A stretch of 49,455 bases of DNA from JAFGTP01 sp964498725 (GTDB taxonomy: Bacteria > Fidelibacterota > UBA2242 > JAFGTP01): positions 1 through 49,455 of the forward strand of contig CAZCHS010000015.1 in the NCBI GenBank assembly GCA_964498725.1, read 5' to 3'. The notes beneath the pieces were generated by a model. It did no database searches, had not been told where the DNA came from, and was given only the letters and a program-made list of their open reading frames with translations. The position numbers and the translations under genes are program-made. Position 1 is the first letter of the stretch, and every line of letters starts with the position of its first letter. Shown here piece by piece: positions 25,906 through 34,396 of the stretch.

Positions 25906-25939
25906 AAATCCTCTTCGCAAAAGTATACGAAGAGGATTT
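25906..25939. terminator. Bidirectional terminator between convergent GH13_18 and GH130 genes
   Basis: A perfect 12-bp stem, AAATCCTCTTCG (25906-25917) with CGAAGAGGATTT (25928-25939), has a 10-base loop. On the minus strand it runs into TTTTACTT. It lies three bases past the GH13_18 stop and 28 bases past the GH130 stop, so it can serve both units, though T runs are short. Confidence 0.75.
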
Positions 25940-25967
25940 AGTCAGAAGGAAAGAACAATGAAAGGAA

Positions 25968-27089
25968 TTATATATCAGTTTTATTAAGATGAGTGATTCT
26001 GCAACAGAGGTCCAATTCCCCGGATGCAATAATAAAATGATGGCCAGCGTCAATAATTCCGGTCGTAAATACAACATCTTCGACATAGATACGGTCGGAT
26101 AATTGTTGAGTTAATTTGGGGTTGGCTTCCATAACAGGATTATCATAATCGATGGATTTTATCTTCCACGGTTGCTCTGAATCCAGATAAGCTTTAAAGG
26201 TGCGATAGATACCCACCTCGCCATTTTTCTCCACCCCATGAAATAATACCAGCCATCCCTTTTCGGTTTTTATCGGTGGTGCGCCGGAGCCTAATTTCAT
26301 TGATATTTGTGAATCTCTTTTAGCTCTGATAAAAGGCTTGTCGCAGGGTTTCCAGTGTAACAGATCCGGAGATTGAGCGAGATTTATGGAAGGCCCGGGA
26401 CTGTAGACAGAATCAATTGCTGTGGAGAAGTACAGATCTCCCAGTGGGCGGGTGAAAGCAAAGTATTTATCATTAATTGTTTCGGGAAACAGTACCATGT
26501 CTTTGTTTTGATGGTCAAGAATGATTCCTTCCAGTTTGTAATCCAATCCATTATTTGAAGAGTATAAGGTTGTAGAATGGCGTTCTGAACTCACACTGCA
26601 AGTCGTCATCCAATATTTATTTTCAATTTTGGTTATCCTGGCATCTTCTATTCCGTATTCCTGGAAAGTTTCTTCCGGTTTAATGATCTTATCGTAATGG
26701 ATTTTTATAATGTCCAGTCCGTCCGGAGTCAATTCAACGGGCAATAACCATGAAAATGAAGTTAAACCATAGATTTTTGCATGTTGGTAATTGGTCATTT
26801 TATATTTTCTTGGATCACTGGTATCCACTTCGCTTTCAGGATAATTATCAATAATATATTCTCCCTGTTGCGTCAATCTGATAACTCTGAAAAATCCGTC
26901 TTTAATGAGTTTTTTTAAGCTTTCTGCAACTCGAACCATTATTACCAAATTTCCGTTTTGCAATTTTTCAAATCCCGGGTTGAATGCACCTAAAACATAG
27001 GTTTCTTCATTTATATATTTACTCAGAGGACTAAAAGAGAGATCAATATCACCGGGGGAAAGGATAATTTTGTCTTTAATAAATTTCAT
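25968..27089 (-). CDS. GH130 family phosphorylase/mannosidase
   Basis: The 373-residue cytoplasmic protein has the five-bladed propeller layout of GH130. Motifs are VLGAFNPGFEKLQNGNLVIMVRV near the start, YGIEDARITKIENKYWMT with the likely proton-donor Asp, KDMVLFPE, and SGAPPIKTEKGWLVLFHGV. GH130 enzymes mostly phosphorolyse beta-mannosides, giving alpha-mannose 1-phosphate; some are hydrolases. The choice depends on phosphate-binding Arg/Lys/His residues that I cannot align by eye. The open frame extends to a TTG at 27110, but ATG 27089 follows GAAAGG, albeit with a wide 13-base gap. It is divergent from the LacI gene, with an operator between them. Confidence 0.88.
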   Translation of the reverse strand: MKFIKDKIILSPGDIDLSFSPLSKYINEETYVLGAFNPGFEKLQNGNLVIMVRVAESLKKLIKDGFFRVIRLTQQGEYIIDNYPESEVDTSDPRKYKMTNYQHAKIYGLTSFSWLLPVELTPDGLDIIKIHYDKIIKPEETFQEYGIEDARITKIENKYWMTTCSVSSERHSTTLYSSNNGLDYKLEGIILDHQNKDMVLFPETINDKYFAFTRPLGDLYFSTAIDSVYSPGPSINLAQSPDLLHWKPCDKPFIRAKRDSQISMKLGSGAPPIKTEKGWLVLFHGVEKNGEVGIYRTFKAYLDSEQPWKIKSIDYDNPVMEANPKLTQQLSDRIYVEDVVFTTGIIDAGHHFIIASGELDLCCRITHLNKTDI

Positions 27090-27138
27090 TTTTTTTATAA
27101 AACCTTTCAAAAAAAGCTTGCTTTGTCAATTCTTATAA

Positions 27139-27163
27139 AATATATTAAAACGTTTCGATAAAA
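27139..27163. promoter_or_regulatory. LacI-type operator, copy 2 (inverted copy of 24150-24174)
   Basis: These 25 bases are the exact reverse complement of 24150-24174, with core TATTAAAACGTTTCGATAA. The site lies between the divergent GH130 and LacI genes, 50 bases from GH130 ATG and 28 bases from LacI ATG. This suggests autoregulation plus control of the GH130 gene. Confidence 0.8.
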
Positions 27164-27191
27164 CAAATGATAATTTTGCAAAAAGGTAAAA

Positions 27192-28205
27192 ATGAGTACA
27201 ATTAAAGATGTGGCAAAAAAAGCAGGGGTCTCAATTTCTACTGTCAGTTTAGTGATCAATAAAAAGGGATACGTGGCGCCTGATACCCGGGATAAAATCC
27301 TGAATGCAATTGATGATTTGAATTATAAACCACTGCATTCAGCCCGGAAACTGGCAACACAAAGAACCGGTAATATTGGATATATCGTCTGGGATGCTCA
27401 CTTCTCTGAGGTGGAAATTTTCTACAGCCAGATATTTTTGGGAATGGAATTCGCTGCCCGGAATAGTGACCACTATATCCTCTTAACCACGGTCAAGGAA
27501 GAATTTGACCCTAAAAATGACTTGCCAAGATTTCTGAAATATAAAGATGTTGACGGCGTTGTTTTAGCCGGCCGAGTGCCCCATAGCCTGATTGATTATC
27601 TGGAGCAACAGGGAATGCCCTTCGTGCTTGTGGATTACGGAATTCCCGGAAGAATTTTTAATTCAATCGTAATTGATAACTATAATGGTGCTTTTCAGGC
27701 AGTTGACCAATTGGTAAAGTCAGGCAAAAAAAATATTGGGTTTGTTGGTGGTTCCTATTACCACCCATCTATCAAGGAAAGATATCGTGGGTATACAGAA
27801 GCCCTGGAAGCTAATGGTTTATGTCCGGACGGTTGTCTGGAGAAATTAAGGTTCTTAAAAAATGAAGAGACTTCACCTGAAATCGGACAATTAGGCATGC
27901 AAAAATTATTGAGTGAAAATACTAATCTTGATGGCATTTTTTGTTGTAATGACACCACCGCCATTGGCGTTATGAATGAACTGAAAAAGCAAAAGGTTAA
28001 AATCCCCAATGAAATATCCATTGTCGGTTTTGACGATATTACTTCCTCTTCGTTTTGTACACCCGCCCTGTCTACTGTCCGGGTTCCAAAACTGGACATC
28101 GGCAAAGAAGCATACAAATTATTAACTGAGATCATAGAGAGTCCCAAAGCTACGCCGCAAACCCGAATGATCTCTGTAGAATATATAAAAAGGCAAAGCA
28201 GTTAA
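27192..28205 (+). CDS. LacI-family transcriptional regulator of the sugar locus
   Basis: The 337-residue protein has the LacI helix-turn-helix at the very N-terminus (TIKDVAKKAGVSISTVSLVIN, residues 3-23) and a hinge helix with the conserved SARKLATQRT. A periplasmic-binding-protein-like effector domain follows, with VDGVVLAGRVPH, FVGGSYYHPSIKERYRGY, DGIFCCNDTTAIGVMNEL and GFDDI. It should bind a sugar or sugar phosphate and control the genes on either side. The 25-bp sequence just upstream of it, repeated upstream of GH13_18/GxGYxYP, is the likely operator. AAAAGG precedes the ATG. The GH5-like gene follows 15 bases later in the same transcript. Confidence 0.95.
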   Translation: MSTIKDVAKKAGVSISTVSLVINKKGYVAPDTRDKILNAIDDLNYKPLHSARKLATQRTGNIGYIVWDAHFSEVEIFYSQIFLGMEFAARNSDHYILLTTVKEEFDPKNDLPRFLKYKDVDGVVLAGRVPHSLIDYLEQQGMPFVLVDYGIPGRIFNSIVIDNYNGAFQAVDQLVKSGKKNIGFVGGSYYHPSIKERYRGYTEALEANGLCPDGCLEKLRFLKNEETSPEIGQLGMQKLLSENTNLDGIFCCNDTTAIGVMNELKKQKVKIPNEISIVGFDDITSSSFCTPALSTVRVPKLDIGKEAYKLLTEIIESPKATPQTRMISVEYIKRQSS

Positions 28206-28220
28206 CTGTAAAAGGGAAAA

Positions 28221-30182
28221 ATGTTCACAGATTTACAGGGAAATAAAATTTTTGTATTGGGTATCAATTACTGGCCCTCTTCCTCCGGTTTAAATATGTG
28301 GTCGGATTGGAATGAAAAGGAATTAGAAGAGGATGTCGTCGGAATGAAGAAAATTGGTGTCAATGTTTGCCGGTTTTTTTTGTTCATGCCGGATTTTTTG
28401 CCTGATATAAGCCGGGTGGATCCTGTAATGCTCAAACGGCTGAAAATTTTTATGAATATCTGTGAAAAATATGAGATGTATTCCATGCCCACTTTTATCA
28501 TTGGACATATGTCCGGCGAAGACTGGGATGTCAATTGGCGTGAAGGGCGCAATTTTTTAACTGATAAAGAAGTAATAAAAATTACAAAAATGTATGTTAA
28601 AGAAATAATAAATAGTATTAAAGTTTACAAATATCTTATGGCCTGGCTGTTATCCAATGAGTTGTCTAATTATGTAGGGCAGCAGAATCCGGATATCATC
28701 ACCGCCTGGACCAGAGAAATTATTGCGACAGTTAAAAAATATGATCCTGCCAGACCAGTTTGCCTTGGTGATGGCGCCTGGGCACCGGAGATTGTTTCAG
28801 ATTATAAGCGCTGGAAATTCCAATTACGTAAACTGAACCAATACCAGGATTTCGTAGGCTTACATTATTATCCGCGTGTAATGTATTCTTTACAACATGA
28901 TTATACAACCGCCTTTCGACTGCGCATGGCGCAACAGTGGGACAAACCGGTCTTTGTGGAAGAATTTGGTACTTCCACGGTTTTATGTTCCGAAGAAAAC
29001 CAGGCTCACTATTACAGATCCGTCTTTTACAGCGCCCTGATCAATAATTCCTTCGGCGCCATGGGCTGGTGTCTCAATGATTTTGATTTTGAGAACAAAC
29101 GACCCTATTCCCATCACGCCTTTGAAGAGCGCTTCGGACTTGTGAAAACCGACAAAAGTCTAAAACCGGCGGCTGGTGAACTGACAGATTTTAAAAAAAT
29201 TGCTGATGAATTGTATTCGGATTATTTTAAAAAAATTGAACATAATGCCGGGTTGTTGATTCCATCTAATTACTACTATGAATATCCTTATCAATTCGAA
29301 CCTGAATTTAACCAATGGTATGCGTTTTACCTGGAAACCTTTGCCCATCTGAAAAATGGTATTAATGATGTGGAATGTATGATTGAGCCGGCGATTGATC
29401 TGAATAACGAGCAGGATATTCAGCCGGTAAACAGGCTTGAAAGTGAACCGCCTTCTTTATTATTTGCTCCCAGGCTGAAAATTTTTATAAAAAGTTATTG
29501 GCGGAAAATTATTGATTATATCAAAAAAGGCGGCAATCTCTATTGTAGTTTTGCTAATGACAGTTGGGTGCTCGACTGGCATACAGTTGCCGGTGTGGAA
29601 ATGGATTGTAAATTCGGTATTCCGGATTTTCGGAATTCAGACCATCTGGAAATCACGGTTCTAAAGGAATGGGGAGAATTTTCCCATGGCGACAAATTCA
29701 CGATTCCACTTCAGAACGATCATCCAGAGAAAAGTTACTGTCCCATTTTAAATACCACTGCGGAAGTAATCATGATAGACCAGTTTGGCGATCCCTTTCT
29801 GATCAAAAATAAAATAGGAGAGGGGAGTGTCTATTTTACTCCCTATCCTGTTGAAATTTTATCCCTTGAGAGCCTTGACCATTCCTGGAAACCGGTTATT
29901 TCAAAAATTTACCGGTCAATTTATGAAGAAATATATACGAAAAAGATTTTTCGGATTAACGGGTATGGCTTTGAAACAGGTATTTGGAAGCATGTGCAAA
30001 AGGACCTGTATAAAATCATTATACTGAATCATTCCTGGGAAAATAACCGGGGAGAAATAGAATTAAGAGAATATTATAAATGTATGGGAAATGATAAATT
30101 AGAAGTGGTTCGTCCTGGTATTTATTCATTTGAGTTGGGGCGAAAAGAAGTATTAGTACTAAATATCAACTACAAATTGTGA
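28221..30182 (+). CDS. GH5-like (clan GH-A) glycosidase with C-terminal amidotransferase-like domain
   Basis: The 653-residue protein without signal peptide has an N-terminal TIM barrel (about residues 10-340): FVLGINYWPS, an Asn-Glu pair in LLSNELSN (acid/base Glu147) and VFVEEFGTS (nucleophile Glu248). This is the clan GH-A pattern, close to GH5 mannanase-like enzymes. Residues about 345-560 resemble the beta-galactosidase trimerisation / class-I-amidotransferase-like domain (WRKIIDYIKKGGNLYCSFAND). A beta domain closes the protein. It probably hydrolyses a beta-linked oligosaccharide in the cytoplasm, and with GH130 nearby beta-mannosides are a reasonable guess. AAAGGG precedes the ATG; it is in an operon with LacI. 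Confidence 0.78.
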   Translation: MFTDLQGNKIFVLGINYWPSSSGLNMWSDWNEKELEEDVVGMKKIGVNVCRFFLFMPDFLPDISRVDPVMLKRLKIFMNICEKYEMYSMPTFIIGHMSGEDWDVNWREGRNFLTDKEVIKITKMYVKEIINSIKVYKYLMAWLLSNELSNYVGQQNPDIITAWTREIIATVKKYDPARPVCLGDGAWAPEIVSDYKRWKFQLRKLNQYQDFVGLHYYPRVMYSLQHDYTTAFRLRMAQQWDKPVFVEEFGTSTVLCSEENQAHYYRSVFYSALINNSFGAMGWCLNDFDFENKRPYSHHAFEERFGLVKTDKSLKPAAGELTDFKKIADELYSDYFKKIEHNAGLLIPSNYYYEYPYQFEPEFNQWYAFYLETFAHLKNGINDVECMIEPAIDLNNEQDIQPVNRLESEPPSLLFAPRLKIFIKSYWRKIIDYIKKGGNLYCSFANDSWVLDWHTVAGVEMDCKFGIPDFRNSDHLEITVLKEWGEFSHGDKFTIPLQNDHPEKSYCPILNTTAEVIMIDQFGDPFLIKNKIGEGSVYFTPYPVEILSLESLDHSWKPVISKIYRSIYEEIYTKKIFRINGYGFETGIWKHVQKDLYKIIILNHSWENNRGEIELREYYKCMGNDKLEVVRPGIYSFELGRKEVLVLNINYKL

Positions 30183-30199
30183 AGGTTGATAAAATCGTG

Positions 30200-30227
30200 T
30201 GAAATTTTTGGTAAAACAAAAATTTCA
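30200..30227 (+). promoter_or_regulatory. Leader hairpin directly ahead of the ribosome binding site
   Basis: TGAAATTTTTG (30200-30210) and CAAAAATTTCA (30217-30227) form a perfect 11-bp stem with loop GTAAAA. It abuts AAAGGAGGAG (30228-30237), the ribosome binding site of the large repeat protein. It has no T tail, so it is not a normal terminator. The same two 11-mers, in the opposite order, make up most of the inverted repeat upstream of cstA (4974-5009). Confidence 0.55.
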
Positions 30228-30239
30228 AAAGGAGGAGTA

Positions 30240-33200
30240 ATGAAAAGATTACAAGTGTTATTGTTGGTAATTATTTTTTCAAGCATTTTGTTTTCACAAA
30301 ACCTGATTGAAAATCCCGGTTTTGAAGAACAAGTGCCGGCATTTTGGCATGGCTTAAATGGCGCCATTGGCAATGAATTAGGATGGGAAAGCAATGACGT
30401 CTATGAAGGATTTCATGCTTTCAAAATTTCAAAAAATTCTAGTACGGCTGACATGGTTGGCTGGGTTTCAGATAACAATGCAAAATTATATTGGAATAAT
30501 GCCGGGGAAGGCACCTACGGACTGAGTGCCATGGTAAAAACTGTTGGGGTAAATACCAGTCCGGCTGATGATGACGCAAAGATTGGTGTTATTTTTGAAT
30601 TTAAAGATGCTGCCGGTGAAGAATTGGTGACACAACCGGTTTGGGTTGACCAGACCGGCGCCAATACTGATTGGACGGAAATAACCGGCGCCGCCATTCT
30701 TAGTGAAGCCCCGGCTTCAGTTGTCATCAAACTGGTGATGGGCAAGAATGCCACCGGTACTGCCTATTTTGATAATATCGGTTGTAATACTACTGACTCC
30801 TGGACCATGGGGCCCTTTAATGCCGGCGCGGAAACCATCAAAGGCTGGCTCAACTGGTATGCCTCAGATAATGGCTCCTACGGAACGGTCACTGACAATG
30901 CAGCCCATACAGGTGATTATACAGCGGAATTATTCCAACCAGACACCACGTCCTCCACATCGGAAATCGTCTATTATTCAGTACCGGCGCCTGTGGAAGA
31001 AGGAGAATGGTACAAAATCGGTGTTTGGGTCAAAACCGAAGGCGTTAATGCCGACGAAAGTTTTGAAGCCACCTATATCACCAAAGATAGACTGGATGAA
31101 CGTCTTGGCCTCTGCTATTTCTTTCATGGCGATGAAAATCTGATGGAAGGCTGGTCAACCCTGGGCGGCGATAAGTTTGTCTATGTAGACCAGACAGATA
31201 CCAATGGTGACTGGACCCGATATGAAGTTGCGGAACAGGCCCCGGCAGGCGCAACCGGTATATCTGTTCGCGCCCGGTATACCTCCAATCCCACCGGCAC
31301 TGCCTATTTCGATGATTTCAGTGTTGAAAAAATTGAAGATGGCGGCGATCAGTTAATCGTCAATGGTAGTTTTGAACATCGTGAACCGGCTTTTTGGAAG
31401 GGATACAATGCTCGCCTGAATAATGAAATAGCCTGGGAAAGTAATGAAGTATACCAAGGATTTCATTCCTTTAAAGTCTCCAGGAGCGACGCGGCTTATG
31501 CCACCAATATCATTGAAAATCCCGGTTTTGAAGAACAGGTGCCTGCTTTTTGGAATGGACTAAACGGAACAGTCGGTGAAGAATTAGGCTGGGAAAACAG
31601 TGAAGTCTATGAAGGATTTTATTCCTTTAAAATAACTAAAAGTGCAACTAGTGAAAACCCGGTTGGCTGGATGTCTGCCAATAATGCAAAATTATACTGG
31701 AATAATGCCGGTGAAGGGACTTACGCCCTCAGTGCTGTGGTAAAAACCGAAGGCGTGAATACCAGTCCGGCTGATGATGACGCGAAGATCGGTGTTATCT
31801 TTGAATTTAAAAATGCCGCCGGCGAAGAATTGGTAACACAACCGGTTTGGGTTGACCAGTCCAGCGCCAATACTGACTGGACGGAAATAACCGGCGCCGC
31901 CATTCTTAGTGAAGCCCCGGCTTCAGTTGTCATCAAACTGGTGATGGGCAAGAATGCCACCGGTACTGCCTATTTTGATAATATCGGTTGTAATACTACT
32001 GACTCCTGGACCATGGGGCCCTTTAATGCCGGCGCGGAAACCATCAAAGGCTGGCTCAACTGGTATGCCTCAGACAATGGTTCCTATGGAACAGACACTG
32101 ATAATGCTGCCCATAGCGGCAATTATGCAGTGGAATTATTCAAACCCGACACCACTTCCTCTACATCGGAGATCGTATATTATTCGGTTCCAGCTCCTGT
32201 AGATGAAGGCGAATGGTACAAAATTGGTGTTTGGGTCAAAACCGAAGGCGTTAATGCCGACGAAAGTTTTGAACCTACTTACATCACCAAAGAAAGACTG
32301 GATGAACGTCTCGGCCTCTGCTATTTCTTTCATGGCGATGAAAATCTGACGGAAGGCTGGTCAACTCTGGGCGGAGATAAATTTGTCTATGTAGATCAGA
32401 CAGAAACCGATGGCGACTGGGCCCATTATGTCGTAGCGGAACAAGCACCGGAAGGCGCAACCGGCATATCTGTACGCGCCCGGTTTACTTCCAATCCCAC
32501 CGGTACTGCCTATTTTGATGATTTTAGTGTTGAAAGGGTTATTGTAGGCGGCGATCAATTAATTGTCAACAATAGTTTTGAACATCAGGAACCGGCTTTT
32601 TGGTCAACCATGAATGGAGAACTGAATAAGGAACTTATCTGGGAATCTGATGAAGCTTATATGGGATTTCATTCTTTTAGAATTACTAAACCCAATATGA
32701 CTGAAGATATGATTGGCTGGAAATCCGGTAATAATGCCAAACTCTATTGGAACAATGCCGGTTCAGGCACTTATGGTCTTAGCGCTATGGTAAAAACTGT
32801 TGGTGTCAATACAAACCCGGAAACTGATGATGAAAAGATCGGTGTGATCTATGAATTCAAAAATGCCGCCGGTGAAGAACTGGTAACACAGCCGGTTTGG
32901 GTGGACCAGTCCAGCGCCAATACTGACTGGACTGAATTAACCGGCGCAGCTATTCTCAGTGAAGCCCCGGCTTCTGTGGTTATCAAACTGGTGATGGGCA
33001 AGAATGCCACGGGTACTGCCTATTTTGACAATATAGATTGTAATACCACTGATTCCTGGACAATGGGGCCCTTTAATGCCGGCGCGGAAACCATTAAAGG
33101 CTGGCTCAATTGGTATGCATCAGACAATGGTTCTTACGGAACAATTACTGACAATGCTGCCCATACCGGCGAATATACCGCCGAATTATTCAAACCTGAC

Positions 33201-34205
33201 ACCACGTCCTCCACATCGGAAATTGTTTATTATTCCGTACCGGCTCCCGTTGAAGAGGGCGAATGGTACAAAATCGGTGTTTGGGTCAAAACTGAAGGTG
33301 TTAATTTCGATGAGAGTTTTGAACCCACTTACATCACCAAAGAACGACTGGATGAACGTCTCGGCCTCTGCTATTTCTTTCATACCGATGAAAATCTGAT
33401 GGAAGGCTGGTCAACTTTAGGTGGTGATAAGTTTGTCTATGTCGACCAAACCACCGAAGATGGTGACTGGGCTCATTATGTGGTAGCGGAAAAAGCCCCG
33501 GCAGGCGCTACCGGCATATCTGTACGCGCCCGGTTTACATCCAATCCCACCGGCACGGCCTATTTTGATGATTTTACCGTTGAAAAAATGGTTGTTGCAC
33601 AACCTGAATTTGTGGCCACTGGTACAGATGTTGGCTGGATCTCAGACAATAATGCCAAACTCTATTGGAACAATGCCGGTTCAGGCACTTATGGTCTTAG
33701 CGNNNNNNNNNNNNNNNNNNNNNNNNNNNNNNNNNNNNNNNNNNNNNNNNNNNNNNNNNNNNNNNNNNNNNNNNNNNNNNNNNNNNNNNNNNNNNNNNNN
33801 NNCGCCCGGTTTACATCCAATCCCACCGGCACGGCCTATTTTGATGATTTTACCGTTAATAAAATGGTATTATCTGGAACTGCACCTGTCGCCATCGAAT
33901 ATGACGATGCAGAGATTGAACTGCCGGAAGAATATCAACTGGCACAAAACTATCCCAATCCCTTTAATCCAAGCACTACTGTCAGTTTCTCAGTAAAAGA
34001 ACAGTCCAGCGTTAATATCAGCATTTACAATATGCTGGGACAGAAAATCAGGACACTGGTTGACGCGCCTTATGCGCAGGGATATTACAACAAAGTTTGG
34101 AATGCCACCGATGATACCGGAAGTCCGGTTTCTACAGGAATTTATATTTATGTCATGACTGTTGGTGATAAACATTTCACCAGAAAGATGGTATTCCTGA
34201 AATAG
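30240..34205 (+). CDS. Secreted tandem-repeat carbohydrate-binding-like protein with type-IX-like sorting domain (contains assembly gap)
   Basis: Signal peptide (cleavage near LFS-Q, residue 20) followed by repeated units. Each full unit is 350 residues and has two beta-sandwich-like modules: one starting 'NPGFE' like CBM4/9-type modules and ending GTAYFDNI, and one starting TTDSWTMGPFNAG and ending GTAYFDDF. Copies A (from 30301), B (from 31508) and C (from about 32555) are full. A partial first module lies between A and B, and a fourth copy is broken by 100 N (33703-33802). The C-terminus (about residue 1235 on) has YQLAQNYPNPFNPST and ends RKMVFLK, the type A sorting domain of FCB bacteria. 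The start ATG 30240 is fixed by AAAGGAGGAG. The upstream TTG at 30186 is in frame but unlikely. Likely role: surface glycan binding; no catalytic residues recognised. True length is unknown. Confidence 0.8.
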   Translation: MKRLQVLLLVIIFSSILFSQNLIENPGFEEQVPAFWHGLNGAIGNELGWESNDVYEGFHAFKISKNSSTADMVGWVSDNNAKLYWNNAGEGTYGLSAMVKTVGVNTSPADDDAKIGVIFEFKDAAGEELVTQPVWVDQTGANTDWTEITGAAILSEAPASVVIKLVMGKNATGTAYFDNIGCNTTDSWTMGPFNAGAETIKGWLNWYASDNGSYGTVTDNAAHTGDYTAELFQPDTTSSTSEIVYYSVPAPVEEGEWYKIGVWVKTEGVNADESFEATYITKDRLDERLGLCYFFHGDENLMEGWSTLGGDKFVYVDQTDTNGDWTRYEVAEQAPAGATGISVRARYTSNPTGTAYFDDFSVEKIEDGGDQLIVNGSFEHREPAFWKGYNARLNNEIAWESNEVYQGFHSFKVSRSDAAYATNIIENPGFEEQVPAFWNGLNGTVGEELGWENSEVYEGFYSFKITKSATSENPVGWMSANNAKLYWNNAGEGTYALSAVVKTEGVNTSPADDDAKIGVIFEFKNAAGEELVTQPVWVDQSSANTDWTEITGAAILSEAPASVVIKLVMGKNATGTAYFDNIGCNTTDSWTMGPFNAGAETIKGWLNWYASDNGSYGTDTDNAAHSGNYAVELFKPDTTSSTSEIVYYSVPAPVDEGEWYKIGVWVKTEGVNADESFEPTYITKERLDERLGLCYFFHGDENLTEGWSTLGGDKFVYVDQTETDGDWAHYVVAEQAPEGATGISVRARFTSNPTGTAYFDDFSVERVIVGGDQLIVNNSFEHQEPAFWSTMNGELNKELIWESDEAYMGFHSFRITKPNMTEDMIGWKSGNNAKLYWNNAGSGTYGLSAMVKTVGVNTNPETDDEKIGVIYEFKNAAGEELVTQPVWVDQSSANTDWTELTGAAILSEAPASVVIKLVMGKNATGTAYFDNIDCNTTDSWTMGPFNAGAETIKGWLNWYASDNGSYGTITDNAAHTGEYTAELFKPDTTSSTSEIVYYSVPAPVEEGEWYKIGVWVKTEGVNFDESFEPTYITKERLDERLGLCYFFHTDENLMEGWSTLGGDKFVYVDQTTEDGDWAHYVVAEKAPAGATGISVRARFTSNPTGTAYFDDFTVEKMVVAQPEFVATGTDVGWISDNNAKLYWNNAGSGTYGLSXXXXXXXXXXXXXXXXXXXXXXXXXXXXXXXXXXARFTSNPTGTAYFDDFTVNKMVLSGTAPVAIEYDDAEIELPEEYQLAQNYPNPFNPSTTVSFSVKEQSSVNISIYNMLGQKIRTLVDAPYAQGYYNKVWNATDDTGSPVSTGIYIYVMTVGDKHFTRKMVFLK
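30301..33870 (+). repeat. Tandem intragenic repeats, 1,050-bp unit (A, partial a', B, C, broken D)
   Basis: A landmark (GGCCCTTTAA) recurs at 30811, 32017 and 33067. The B-to-C distance is 1,050 bp (350 codons). A-to-B is 1,206 bp because a 156-bp (52-codon) partial copy of the module start lies between them. By eye, 30672-30868 and 31878-32074 are identical over 197 bp. Unit D has only its edges, on both sides of the N run. Such near-identity points to recent duplication or ongoing gene conversion. Confidence 0.9.
33703..33802. other. Assembly gap (100 N) inside the repeat gene
   Basis: Exactly 100 N, a customary placeholder for a gap of unknown size. Both edges match unit C (left edge matches up to 32784, right edge from 33527), so about 742 bp of repeat D should lie here if one unit is missing. 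Confidence 0.95.
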
Positions 34206-34213
34206 TAAAATCT

Positions 34214-34251
34214 AATTCTTCCGGGGTTTGATGCTCCGGAAGAATTTTTTT
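34214..34251 (+). terminator. Rho-independent terminator after the repeat protein gene
   Basis: AATTCTTCCGG (34214-34224) pairs perfectly with CCGGAAGAATT (34236-34246), loop 11 bases, followed by further T residues. It lies nine bases past the stop codon. Confidence 0.9.
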
Positions 34252-34272
34252 AAATAAGTAGTGTGAGAATAT

Positions 34273-34288
34273 ATTTTATCGATAGATT
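34273..34288. promoter_or_regulatory. Possible second copy of the TTATCGATAA-type operator
   Basis: ATTTTATCGATAGATT matches the perfect palindrome at 120-135 at 12 of 16 positions, including the TATCGATA centre. It lies 109 bases ahead of the TonB-dependent receptor gene, in its only upstream region. A short AT-rich match could be chance. Confidence 0.35.
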
Positions 34289-34396
34289 CTAATCAGTTTA
34301 TGTGGTTTTGTTTAATTTCTTTTATAGTTTTGCTGCATCATGGTTTTTTCTTTTAATGATAATTTTTACATTACTTTAAAATATTGAGAGAACAAT

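Noticed and set aside
30200..30227. Hairpin as terminator of the GH5-like gene
   Set aside because: It is followed by AAAGG, not by a T run.
30186..30239. TTG start of the repeat protein at 30186
   Set aside because: It would put 18 polar residues ahead of a clear signal peptide and run through the leader hairpin and the AAAGGAGGAG ribosome binding site.
30301..33870. CRISPR or mobile-element repeats
   Set aside because: The repeats are long, in frame and encode a continuous protein with modular structure; there are no spacers and no transposase.
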